A stretch of DNA of 64,000 nt from Corella eumyota (Eukaryota > Chordata > Ascidiacea > Phlebobranchia > Corellidae). The notes beneath the pieces are model-generated. The model saw nothing but the letters and a program-made list of their open reading frames with translations, was not told the DNA's origin and did not search any database. Made by a program: the position numbers and the translations under genes. Of the stretch, positions 1-14,562 are shown piece by piece. The stretch spans positions 6,200,001-6,264,000 of the forward strand of contig OY720102.1 of the NCBI GenBank assembly GCA_963082875.1, written 5' to 3'. How positions within the stretch are numbered: the first letter of the stretch is position 1; the number at the start of each line of letters is the position of its first letter.

Positions 1-3000
1 ATTTCATTGGCCAAAAATATCACGTGACCTAATTAAACCAACATAAAAATTACCTCAAACTTTTGTTTTACTGAAAATTTTTGCGAAATGTTTTATTTTG
101 AATGTTAGTTAGGCCAATGCGCGTCTAATAAAATACAAAATTTTAGGTTTTGAGATTTCATAAATTTTTAATAAAAGTTTCATAACTTTTTTGAATATTG
201 ATATTTTCGAAAAATATTTTGTAAACACGGTAATTGGACCTGTGCGGTTCTAACACAACAATTATTTTTCGATTTAAAATTTTTTATTTATTTTTTTAAA
301 ATTTGTATGCAATCTCATTGGCCAAAAATATCACGTGACCTAATTAAACCCAAAATAAAAATTACCTCAAACTTTTGTTCTACTCAAAATTTTTGCAAAA
401 TGTTTTATCTTGAATGTTAGTTAGGCCGATGCGCGCCTAAATAAATATAAAATTTCAGGTTTTGAGATTTCATAAATTTTTAATAAAAGTTTCATAACTT
501 TTAGGAATATTAATATTTTCGAAAAATATTTTGTAAACACGGTAATTGGACCTGTGCGGTTCTAACACAACAATTATTTTTTGATTTAAAATTTTTAATT
601 TTTTTAAAAAAAATTTGTATGCAATATCATTGGCCAAAAATATCACGTGACCTAATTAAACCCAAAATAAAAATTACCTCAAACTTTTGTTTTACTAAAA
701 ATTTTTGCGACTTGTTTTATCTTGAATGTTAGTTAGGCCAATGCGCGTTTAATAAAATACAAAATTTTAGGTTTTGAGATTTCATAAATTTTTAATAAAA
801 GTTTCATAACTTTTATGAATATTAATATTTTCGAAAAATATTTTGTAAACACTGTAATTGGACCTGTGCGGTTCCAACACAACAAATATTTTTTGATTTA
901 AAATTTGTTATTTTTAAAAAAAAGAATTTGTATGCAATATCATTGGCCAAAAATATCACGTGACTTAATTAAACCCAAAATGAAAATTATCTCAAACTTT
1001 TGTTCTACTCAAAATTTTTGCAAAATGTTTTATCTTAAATGTTAGTTAGGCCAATGCGCGCCTAATTAAATATAAAATTTTAGGTTTTGAGATTTCATAA
1101 ATTTTTAATAAAAGTTTCATAATTTTTATGAATATTGATATTTTCGAAAAATACTTTGTAAACACGGTAATTGGACCTGTGCGGTTCTAACACAACAATT
1201 ATTTTTCGATTTAAAATTTTTAAATTTTTTTTTTTAAATTTGTATGTAATCTCATTGGCCAAAAATATCACGTGACCTAATTAAACCAAAATAAAAATTA
1301 TCTCAAACTTTTGTTCTACTCAAAATTTTTGCAAAATGTTTTATCTTGATTGTTAGTTAGGCCAATGCGCGTTTAATAAAATACAAAATTTTAGGTTTTG
1401 AGATTTCATAAATTTTTAATAAAAGTTTCATAACTTTTATGAAAATTAATATTTTTAAAAAATATTTTGTAAACACGGTAATTGGACCTGTGCAGTTCTA
1501 ACACAACAATTATTTTTCGATTAAAAATTTTTTATTTTTACAAAAAATTTGTATGCAATATGATTGGCCAAAAATATCACGTGACCTAATTAAACCCAAA
1601 ATAAAAATTATCTCAAACTTTTGTTTTACTCAAAATTTTTGCAAAATGTTTTATCTTGAATGTTAGTTAGGCCAATGCGCACCTAATTAAATATAAAATT
1701 TCAGGTTTTGAGATTTCATAAATGTTTAATAAAAGTTTCATAACTTTTATGAATATTAATATTTTTGAAAAATATTTTGTAAACACGTTAATTGGACCTG
1801 TGCGGTTCTAACACAACAATTATTTTTCGATTTAAAATTTTTTATTTTTTTTTAAAAATTTGTATGCAATATCATTGGCCAAAAATATCATGTGACCTAA
1901 TTAAACCCAAAATAAAAATTACCTCAAACTTTTGTTTTACTGAAAATCTTTGCGAAATGTTATATCTTGAATGTTAGTTGGGCCAATGCGCGTCTAATAA
2001 AATACAAAATTTTAGGTTTTAAGATTTCATAAATTTTTAATAAAAGTTTCATAACTTTTATGAATATTAATATTTTCGAAAAATATTATGTAAACACGGT
2101 AATTGGACCTGTGCAGTTCTAACACAACAATTATTTTTCGATTTAAAATTTTTAATTTTTTTTAAAAAATTTGTATGCAATATCATTGGCCAAAAATATC
2201 ACGTGACCTAATTAAACCCAAAATAAAAATTATCTCAAACTTTTGTTCTACTCAAAATTTTTGCAAAATGTTTTATCTTGAATGTTAGTTAGGCCAATGC
2301 GCGCCTAATTAAATATAAAATTTCAGGTTTTGAGATTTCATAAATTTTTAATGAAAGTTTCATAACTTTTATGAATATTGATATTTTCATAAAAAATAAT
2401 TTGTAAACACGGTAATTGGACCTGTGCGGTTCTAACACAACAATTATTTTTCGATTTAAAATTTTTAAATTTTTTTTTTTTAAATTTGTATGTAATCTCA
2501 TTGGCCAAAAATATCACGTGACCTAATTAAACCCAAAATAAAAATTATCACAATCTTTTGTTCTACTCAAAATTTTTTATCTTGAATGTTAGTTAGGCCA
2601 ATGCGCGTTTAATAAAATACAAAATTTTAGGTTTTGAGATTTCATAAATTTTTAATAAAAATGTCATAACTTTTATGAATATTAATATTTTCGAAAAATA
2701 TTTTGTAAATACGGTAATTGGACCTGTGCGGTTCTAACACAACAATTATTTTTCGATTTAAAATTTTTAATTTTTTTTTTTAAATTTGTATGCAATAAAA
2801 TTGGCCAAAAATATCACGTGACCTAATTAAACCCAAAATAAAAATTATCTCAAACTTTTGTTCTACTCGAAATTTTTGCAAAATGTTTTATCTTGAATGT
2901 TAGTTAGGCCAATGCGCGTCTAATTAAATATAAAATTTCAGATTTTGAGATTTCATAAATTTTTAATAAAAGTTTCATAACTTTTATGAATATTAATATT

Positions 3001-6000
3001 TTTGAAAAATATTTTGTAAACACGGTAAATGGACCTGTGCAGTTCTAACACAACAATTATTTTTCGATTTAAAATTTTTTATTTTTAAAAAAAAATTTGT
3101 ATGCAATATCATTGGCCAAAAATATCACGCGACCTAATTAAACTCAAAATAAAAATTACCTCAAACATTTGTTTTACTGAAAATTTTTGCGAAATGTTTT
3201 ATCTTGAATGTTAGTTAGGCCAATGTGCTTCTAATAAAACACAAAATTTTAGGTTTTGAGATTTCATAAATTTTTAATAAAAGTTTTATAACTTTTATGA
3301 ATATTAATATTTTCGAAAAATATTTTGTAAACACGGTAATTGGACCTGTGCAGTTCTAACACAACAATTATTTTTCGATTTAAAATTTTTAATTTTTTTT
3401 CAAAAAATTTGTATGCAATATCATTGACCAAAAATATCACGTGACCTAATTAAACCCAAAATAAAAATTACCTCAAACTTTTGTTTTACTAAAAATTTTC
3501 GCGAAATGTTTTATCTTGAATGTTAGTTAGGCCAATGCGCGTTTAATAAAATGCAAAATTTTAGGTTTTGAGATTTTATAAATTTTTAATAAAAGTTGCA
3601 TAACTTTTATGAATATTAATATTTTCGAAAAATATTTTGTAAACACGGTAATTGGACCTGTACAGTTCTAACACAACAATTATTTTTCGATTTAAAATTT
3701 TTAATTTTTTTAAAAAAATTTGTATGCAATATCATTGGCCAAAAATATCACGTGACCCAATTAAACCCAAAATAAAAATTATCTCAAACTTTTGTTTTAC
3801 TCAAAATTTTTGCAAAATGTTTTATCTTGAATGTTAGTTAGGCCAATGCGCGCCTAATTAAATATAAAATTTCAGGTTTTAAGATTTCATAAATTTTTAA
3901 TAAAAGTTTCATAACTTTTATGAATTTTAATATTTTTAAAAAATATTTTGTAAACACGGTAATTGGACCTGTGCGGTTCTAACACAACAATTATTTTTCG
4001 ATTTAAAATTTTTAATTTTTTTTTTAAATTTGTATGCAATATCATTGGCAAAAAATATCACCTGACCTAATTAAACCCAAAATAAAAATTATCTTAAAAT
4101 TTTGTTCTACTCAAAATTTTTGCAAAATGTTTAATCTTGAATGTTAGTTAGGCCAATGCGCGCCTAATTAATTATAAAATTTCAGGTTTTGAGATTTCAT
4201 AAATTTTTAATAAAAGTTTTATAACTTCTATGAATATTAATATTTTCGAAAAATATTTTGTAAACACGGTAATTGGACCTGTGCGGTTCTAACACAACAA
4301 TTATTTTTCGATTTAAAATTTTTTATTTATTTTTTTAAAATTTGTATGCAATCTCATTGGCCAAAAATATCACGTGACCTAATTAAACCCAAAATAAAAA
4401 TTCTCTCAAACTTTTGTTTTACTCAAAATTTTTGCAAAATGTTTTATCTTGAATGTTAGTTAGGCCAATGCGCGCCTAATTAAATATAAAATTTCAGGTT
4501 TTAAGATTTCATAAATTTTTAATAAAAGTTTCATAACTTTTATGAATATTAATATTTTCGAAAAATATTTTGTAAACACGGTAATTGAACCTGTGCGGTT
4601 CTAACACAACAATTATTTTTCGATTTAAAATTGTTCATTTTTAAAAAAATTTGTATGCAATATCATTGGCCAAAAATATCACGTGACCTAATTAAACCCA
4701 AAATAAAAATTACCTCAAACTTTTGTTTTACTGAAAATTTTTGCGAAATGTTTTATCTTGAATGTTAGTTAGGCCAATGCGCGTCTAATAAAATACAAAA
4801 TTTTAGGTTTTGAGATTTCATAAATTTTTAATAAAAGTTTCATAACTTTTATGAATATTAATATTTTCGAAAAATATTATGTAAACACGGTAATTGGACC
4901 TGTGCGGTTCTAACACAACAATTATTTTTCGATTTAAAGTTTTTTATTTATTTTTTTAAAATTTGTATGCAATCTCATTGGCCAAAAATATCACGTGACC
5001 TAATTAAACCCAAAATAAAAATTATCTCAAACTTTTGTTTTACTCAAAATTTTTGCAAAATGTTTTATCTTGAATGTTAGTTAGGCCAATGCGCGCCTAA
5101 TTAAATATAAAATTTCAGGTTTTAAGATTTCATAAATTTTTAATAAAAGTTTCATAACTTTTATGAATATTAATATTTTCGAAAAATATTTTGTAAACAC
5201 GGTAATTGGACCTGTGCGGTTCTAACACAACAATTATTTTTCGATTTAAAATTTTTTATTTATTTTTTAAAAATTTGTATGCAATCTCATTGGCCAAAAA
5301 TATCACGTGACCTAATTAAACCCAAAATAAAAATTACCTCAAACTTTTGTTCTACTCAAAATTTTTGCAAAATGTTTTATCTTCAATGTTAGTTAGGCCA
5401 ATGTGCGTCTAATAAAATACAAAATTTTAGGTTTTGAGATTTCATAAATTTTTAATAAAAGTTTCATAACTTTTATGAATATTAATATTTTCGAAAAATA
5501 TTTTGTAAACACGGTAATTGGACCTGTGCAGTTCTAACACAACAATTATTTTTCGATTTAAAATTTTTTATTTATTTTTTTAAATTTGTATGCAATATCA
5601 TTGGCCAAAAATATCACGTGACCTAATTAAACCCAAAATAAAAATTATCTCAAACTTTTGTTCTACTCAAAATTTTTGCGAAATGTTTTATCTTGAATGT
5701 TAGTTAGGCCAATGCGCGCCTGATTAAATATAAAATTTCAGATTTTGAGGTTTCATAAATTTTTAATAAAAGTTTCATAACTTTTATGAAAAATTGATAT
5801 TTTCGAAAAATATTTTGTAAACACGGTAATTGGACCTGTGCGGTTCTAACACAACAATTATTTTTCGATTTAAAATTTTTTATTTTTTTTTTAAATTTGT
5901 ATGCAATATCATTGGCCAAAATATCACGTGACCTAATTAAACCCAAAATAAAAATTACCTCAAACTTTTGTTTTACTAAAAATTTTTGCGAAATGTTTTA

Positions 6001-9000
6001 TCTTGAATATTAGTTAGGCCAATGCGCGTCTAATAAAATACAAAATTTTAGATTTTGAGATTTCATAAATTTTTAATAAAAGTTTCATAACTTTTAGGAA
6101 TATTAATATTTTCGAAAAATATTTTGTAAACACGGTAATTGGACCTGTGCGGTTCTAACACAACAATTATTTTTCGATTTAAAATTTTTTATTTTTAAAA
6201 AAAAATTTGTATGCAATATCATTGGCCAAAAATATCACGTGACCTAATTAAACACAAAATAAAAATTACCTCAAACTTTTGTTCTACTCAAAATTTTTGC
6301 AAAATGTTTTATCTTAAATGTTAGTTAGGCCGATGTGCGTCTAATAAAATACAAAATTTTAGGTTTTGAGATTTCATAAATTTTTAATAAAAGTTTCATA
6401 ACTTTTATGAATATTAATATTTTCGAAAAATATTTTGTAAACACGGTAATTGGACCTGTGCAGTTCTAACACAACAATTATTTTTCGATTTAAAATTTTT
6501 TATTTATTTTTTTAAATTTGTATGCAATATCATTGGCCAAAAATATCACGTGACCTAATTAAACCCAAAATAAAAATTATCTCAAACTTTTGTTCTACTC
6601 AAAATTTTTGCAAAATGTTTTATCTTGAATGTTAGTTAGGCCGATGTGCGTCTAATAAAATACAAAATTTTAGGTTTTGAGATTTCATAAATTTTTAATA
6701 AAAGTTTCATAACTTTTATGAATATTAATATTTTCGAAAAATATTTTGTAAACACGGTAATTGGACCTGTGCAGATTTAAAATTTTTTATTTATTTTTTT
6801 AAATTTGTATGCAATCTCATTGGCCAAAAATATCACGTGACCTAATTAAACCCAAAATAAAAATTATCTCAAACTTTTGTTCTACTCAAAATTTTTGCAA
6901 AATGTTTTATCTTGAATGTTAGTTAGGCCAATGCGCGCCTAATTAAATATAAAATTTCAGATTTTGAGATTTTATAAATTTTTAATAAAAGTTTCATAAC
7001 TTTTATGAATATTGATATTTTCGAAAAATATTTTGTAAACACGGTAATTGGACCTGTGCGGTTCTAACACAACAATTATTTTGTGATTTAAAATTTTTTA
7101 TTTTTTTTTTTAAATTTGTATGCAATATCATTGGCCAAAATATCACGTGACCTAATTAAACCTAAAATAAAAATTACCTCAAACTTTTGTTTTACTGAAA
7201 AGTTTTGCGAAATGTTTTATCTTGAATGTTAGTTAGGCCAATGCGCGTCTAATAAAATACAAAATTTTAGGTTTTGAGATTTTATAAATTTTTAATAAAA
7301 GTTTCATAACTTTTATGAATATTAATATTTTCGAAAAATATTTTGTAAACACGGTAATTGGACCTGTGCGGTTCTAACACAACAATTATTTTTCGATTTA
7401 AAATTTTTAATATTTTTTAAAAAATTTGTATGCAATATCATTGGCCAAAAATATCACGTGACCTAATTAAACCCAAAATAAAAATTATCTCAAACTTTTG
7501 TTCTACTCAAAATTTTTGCAAAATGTTTTATCTTGAATGTTAGTTAGGCCAATGCGCGTCTAATAAAATACAAAATTTCAGGTTTTGAGATTTCATAAAT
7601 TTTCAATAAAAGTTTCATAACTTTTATGAATATTAATATTTTTGAAAAATATTTTGTAAACACGGTAATTGGACCTGTGCGGTTCTAACACAACAATTAT
7701 TTTTCGATTTAAAATTGTTTATTTTTTAAAAAAAAATTGTATGCAATTTCATTGGCCAAAAATATCACGTGATCTAATTAAACCAAAATAAAAATTACCT
7801 CAAACTTTTGTTTTACTGAAAATTTTTGCGAAATGTTTTATCTTGAATGTTAGCTAGGCCGATGCTCGTCTAATAAAATACAAAATTTTAGGTTTTAAGA
7901 TTTCATAAATTTTTAATAAAAGTTTCATAACTTTTATGAATATTGATATTTTCGAAAAATATTTTGTAAACACGGTAATTGAACCTGTGCGGTTCTAACA
8001 CAACAATTATTTTTCGATTTAAAATTGTTTATTTTTTAAAAAAAAATTGTATGCAATTTCATTGGCCAAAAATATCACGTGACCTAATTAAACCAAAATA
8101 AAAATTACCTCAAACTTTTGTTTTACTGAAAATTTTTGCGAAATGTTTTATCTTGAATGTTAGCTAGGTCGATGCACGCCTAAATAATTATAAAATTTCA
8201 AGTTTTGAGATTTCATAAATTTTTAATAAAAGTTTCATAACTTTTAGGAATATTAATATTTTCGAAAAATATTTTGTAAACACGGTAATTGGACCTGTGC
8301 GGTTCTAACACAACAATTATTTTTCGATTTAAAATTTTTTATTTATTTTTTTAAAATTTGTATGCAATCTCATTGGCCAAAAATATCACGTGACCTAATT
8401 AAACCCAAAATAAAAATTACCTCAAACTTTTGTACTACTCAAAATTTTTGCAAAATGTTTTATCTTGAATGTTAGTTAGGCCGATGCACGCCTAAATAAA
8501 TATAAAATTTCAGGTTTTGAGATTTCATAAATTTTTAATAAAAGTTTCATAACTTTTAGGAATATTAATATTTTCGAAAAATATTTTGTAAACACGGTAA
8601 TTGGACCTGTGCGGTTCTAACACAACAATTATTTTTCGATTTAAAATTTTTTATTTATTTTTTTAAAATTTGTATGTAATCTCATTGGCCAAAAATATCA
8701 CGTGACCTAATTAAACCCAAAATAAAAATTACCTCAAACATTTGTTTTACTGAAAATTTTTGCGAAATGTTTTATCTTGAATGTTAGTTAGGCCAATGTG
8801 CGTCTAATAAAATACAAAATTTTAGGTTTTGAGATTTCATAAATTTTTAATAAAAGTTTCATAACTTTTATGAATATTAATATTTTCAAAAAATATTTTG
8901 TAAACACGGTAATTGTACCTGTGCAGTTCTAACACAACAATTATTTTTCGATTTAAAATTTTTTACTAATTTTTTAAAATTTGTATGCAATCTCATTGGC

Positions 9001-12000
9001 CAAAAATATCACGTGACCTAATTAAACCCAAAATAAAAATTATCTCAAACTTTTGTTCTACTCAAAATTTTTGCGAAATGTTTTATCTTGAATGTTAGTT
9101 AGGCCAATGCGCGCCTAATTAAATATAAAATTTCAGATTTTGAGATTTCATAAATTTTTAATAAAAGTTTCATAACTTTTATGAATATTGATATTTTCGA
9201 AAAATATTTTGTTAACACGGTAATTGGACCTGTGCGGTTCTAACACAACAATTATTTTTCGATTTAAAATTTTTTATTTTTTTTTTTAAATTTGTATGCA
9301 ATATCATTGGCCAAAATATCACGTGACCTAATTAAACCCAAAATAAAAATTACCTCAAACTTTTGTTTTACTGAAAATTTTTGCGAAATGTTTTATCTTG
9401 AATGTTAGTTAGGCCAATGCGCGTCTAATAAAATACAAAATTTTAGGTTTTGAGATTTCATAAATTTTTAATAAAAGTTTCATAACTTTTATGAATATTG
9501 ATATTTTCGAAAAATATTTTGTAAACACGGTAATTGGACCTGTGCGGTTCTAACACAACAATTATTTTTCGAATGTTAGTTAGGCCAATGCGCGCCTAAT
9601 TAAATATAAAATTTCAGGTTTTGAGATTTCATAAATTTTCAATAAAAGTTTCATAACTTTTATGAATATTAATATTTTTGAAAAATATTTTGTAAACACG
9701 GTAATTGGACCTGTGCGGTTCTAACACAACAATTATTTTTCGATTTAAAATTGTTTATTTTTTAAAAAAAATTGTATGCAATTTCATTGGCCAAAAATAT
9801 CACGTGACCTAATTAAACCAAAATAAAAATTACCTCAAACTTTTGTTTTACTGAAAATTTTTGCGAAATGTTTTATCTTGAATGTTAGCTAGGCCGATGC
9901 TCGTCTAATAAAATACAAAATTTTAGGTTTTAAGATTTCATGAATTTTTAGTAAAAGTTTCATAACTTTTATGAATATTGATATTTTCGAAAAATATTTT
10001 GTAAACACGGTAATTGGACCTGTGCGGTTCTAACACAACAATTATTTTTCGATTTAAAATTGTTTATTTTTAAAAAAAAATTGTATGCAATTTCATTGGC
10101 CAAAAATATCACGTGACCTAATTAAACCAAAATAAAAATTACCTCAAACTTTTGTTTTACTGAAAATTTTTGCGAAATGTTTTATCTTGAATGTTAGCTA
10201 GGCCGATGCACGCCTAAATAATTATAAAATTTCAGGTTTTGAGATTTCATAAATTTTTAATAAAAGTTTCATAACTTTTAGGAATATTAATATTTTCGAA
10301 AAATATTTTGTAAACACGGTAATTGGACCTGTGCGGTTCTAACACAACAATTATTTTTCGATTTAAAATTTTTTATTTATTTTTTTAAAATTTGTATGCA
10401 ATCTCATTGGCCAAAAATATCACGTGACCTAATTAAACCCAAAATAAAAATTATCTCAAACTTTTGTTCTACTCAAAATTTTTGCGAAATGTTTTATCTT
10501 GAATGTTAGTTAGGCCAATGCGCGCCTAATTAAATATAAAATTTCAGATTTTGAGATTTCATAAATTTTTAATAAAAGTTTCATAACTTTTATGAATATT
10601 GATATTTTCGAAAAATATTTTGTTAACACGGTAATTGGACCTGTGCGGTTCTAACACAACAATTATTTTTCGATTTAAAATTTTTTATTTTTTTTTTTAA
10701 ATTTGTATGCAATATCATTGGCCAAAATATCACGTGACCTAATTAAACCCAAAATAAAAATTACCTCAAACTTTTGTTTTACTGAAAATTTTTGCGAAAT
10801 GTTTTATCTTGAATGTTAGTTAGGCCAATGCGCGTCTAATAAAATACAAAATTTTAGGTTTTGAGATTTCATAAATTTTTAATAAAAGTTTCATAACTTT
10901 TATGAATATTGATATTTTCAAAAAATATTTTGTAAACACGGTAATTGGACCTGTGCGGTTCTAACACAACAATTATTTTTCGATTTAAAATTTTTTATTT
11001 ATTTTTTTAAAATTTGTATGCAATCTCATTGGCCAAAAATATCACGTGACCTAATTAAACCCAAAATAAAAATTACCTCAATCTTTTGTACTACTCAAAA
11101 TTTTTGCAAAATGTTTTATCTTGAATGTTAGTTAGGCCGATGCACGCCTAAATAAATATAAAATTTCAGGTTTTGAGATTTCATAAATTTTTAATAAAAG
11201 TTTCATAACTTTTAGGAATATTAATATTTTCGAAAAATATTTTGTAAACACGGTAATTGGACCTGTGCGGTTCTAACACAACAATTATTTTTCGATTTAA
11301 AATTTTTTATTTATTTTTTTAAAATTTGTATGCAATCTCATTGGCCAAAAATATCACGTGACCTAATTAAACCCAAAATAAAAATTACCTCAAACATTTG
11401 TTTTACTGAAAATTTTTGCGAAATGTTTTATCTTGAATGTTAGTTAGGCCAATGTGCGTCTAATAAAATACAAAATTTTAGGTTTTGAGATTTCATAAAT
11501 TTTTAATAAAAACTGTGCAGTTCTAACACAACAATTATTTTTCGATTTAAAATTTTTTATTTTTTTTTTTAAATTTGTATGCAATATCATTGGCCAAAAT
11601 ATCACGTGACCTAATTAAACCCAAAATAAAAATTACCTCAAACTTTTGTTTTACTGAAAATTTTTGCGAAATGTTTTATCTTGAATGTTAGTTAGGCCAA
11701 TGCGCGTCTAATAAAATACAAAATTTTAGGTTTTGAGATTTCATAAATTTTTAATAAAAGTTTCATAACTTTTATGAATATTGATATTTTCGAAAAATAT
11801 TTTGTAAACACGGTAATTGGACCTGTGCGGTTCTAACACAACAATTATTTTTCGATTTAAAATTTTTTATTTATTTTTTTAAAATTTGTATGCAATCTCA
11901 TTGGCCAAAAATATCACGTGACCTAATTAAACCCAAAATAAAAATTACCTCAATCTTTTGTACTACTCAAAATTTTTGCAAAATGTTTTATCTTGAATGT

Positions 12001-14562
12001 TAGTTAGGCCGATGCACGCCTAAATAAATATAAAATTTCAGGTTTTGAGATTTCATAAATTTTTAATAAAAGTTTCATAACTTTTAGGAATATTAATATT
12101 TTCGAAAAATATTTTGTAAACACGGTAATTGGACCTGTGCGGTTCTAACACAACAATTATTTTTCGATTTAAAATTTTTTATTTATTTTTTTAAAATTTG
12201 TATGCAATCTCATTGGCCAAAAATATCACGTGACCTAATTAAACCCAAAATAAAAATTACCTCAAACATTTGTTTTACTGAAAATTTTTGCGAAATGTTT
12301 TATCTTGAATGTTAGTTAGGCCAATGTGCGTCTAATAAAATACAAAATTTTAGGTTTTGAGATTTCATAAATTTTTAATAAAAGTTTCATAACTTTTATG
12401 AATATTAATATTTTCAAAAAATATTTTGTAAACACGGTAATTGGACCTGTGCAGTTCTAACACAACAATTATTTTTCGATTTAAAATTTTTTATTAATTT
12501 TTTAAAATTTGTATGCAATCTCATTGGCCAAAAATATCACGTGACCTAATTAAACGCAAAATAAAAATTATCTCAAACTTTTGTTCTACTCAAAATTTTT
12601 GCGAAATGTTTTATCTTGAATGTTAGTTAGGCCAATGCGCGCCTAATTAAATATAAAATTTCAGATTTTGAGATTTCATAAATTTTTAATAAAAGTTTCA
12701 TAACTTTTATGAATATTGATATTTTCGAAAAATATTTTGTTAACACGGTAATTGGACCTGTGCAGTTCTAACACAACAATTATTTTTCGATTTAAAATTT
12801 TTTATTTTTAAAAAAAAATTTGTATGCAATATGATTGGCCAAAAATTTCACGTGACCTAATTAAACCCAAAATAAAAATTACCTCAAACTTTTGTTTTAC
12901 TGAAAATTTTTGCGAAATGTTTTATTTTGAATGTTAGTTAGGCCAATGCGCGTCTAATAAAATACAAAATTTTAGGTTTTGAGATTTCATAAATTTTTAA
13001 TAAAAGTTTCATAACTTTTATGAATATTGATATTTTCGAAAAATATTTTGTAAACACGGTAATTGAACCTGTGCGGTTCTAACACAACAATTATTTTTCG
13101 ATTTAAAATTTTTTATTTATTTTTTTAAAATTTGTATGCAATCTCATTGGCCAAAAATATCACGTGACCTAATTAAACCCAAAATAAAAATTACCTCAAA
13201 CTTTTGTTCTACTCAAAATTTTTGCAAACTGTTTTATCTTGAATGTTAGTTAGGCCAATGTGCGCCTAAATAAATATAAAATTTCAAGTTTTGAGATTTC
13301 ATAAATTTTTAATAAAAGTTTCATAACTTTTAGGAATATTAATATTTTCGAAAAATATTTTGTAAACACGATAATTGGACCTGTGCGGTTCTAACACAAC
13401 AATTATTTTTCGATTTAAAATTTTTTATTTTTAAAAAAAAATTTGTATGCAATATCATTGGCCAAAAATATCACGTGACCTAATTAAACCCAAAATAAAA
13501 ATTACCTCAAACATTTGTTTTACTGAAAATTTTTGCGAAATGTTTTATCTTGAATGTTAGTTAGGCCAATGTGCGTCTAATAAAAGACAAAATTTTAGGT
13601 TTTGAGATCTCATAAATTTTTAATAAAAGTTTCATAACTTTTATGAATATTAATATTTTCGAAAAATATTTTGTAAACACGGTAATTGGACCTGTGCAGT
13701 TCTAACACAACAATTATTTTTCGATTTAAAATTTTTTATTTATTCTTTTAAAATTTGTATGCAATCTCATTGGCCAAAAATATCACGTGACCTAATTAAA
13801 CCCAAAATAAAAATTACCTCAAACTTTTGTTCTACTTAAAATTTTTGCAAAATGTTTTATCTTGAATGTTAGTTAGGCCGATGCGCGCCTAAATAAATAT
13901 AAAATTTCAGGTTTTGAGATTTCATAAATTTTTAATAAAAGTTTCATAACTTTTAGGAATATTAATATTTTCGAAAAATATTTTGTATACACGGTAATTG
14001 GACCTGTGCGGTTCTAACACAACAATTATTTTTCGATTTAAAATTTTTTATTTTTAAAAAAAAATTTGTATGCAATAACATTGGCCAAAAATATCATGTG
14101 ACCTAATTAAACCCAAAATAAAAATTACCTCAAACATTTGTTTTACTGAAAATTTTTGCGAAATGTTTTATCTTGAATGTTAGTTAGGCCAATGTCCGTC
14201 TAATAAAAGACAAAATTTTAGGTTTTGAGATTTCATAAATTTTTAATAAAATTTTCATAACTTTTATGAATATTAATATTTTCGAAAAATATTTTGTAAA
14301 CACGGTAATTAGACCTGTGCAGTTCTAACACAACAATTATTTTTCGATTTAAAATTTTTTATTTATTTTTTTAAATTTGTATGCAATCTCATTGGCCAAA
14401 ATATCACGTGACCTAATTAAACCCAAAATAAAAATTATCTCAAACTTTTGTTCTACTCAAAATTTTTGCAAAATGTTTTATCTTAAATGTTAGTTAGGCC
14501 AATGCGCGTCTAATTAAATATAAAATTTCAGGTTTTGAGATTTCATAAATTTTTAATAAAAG

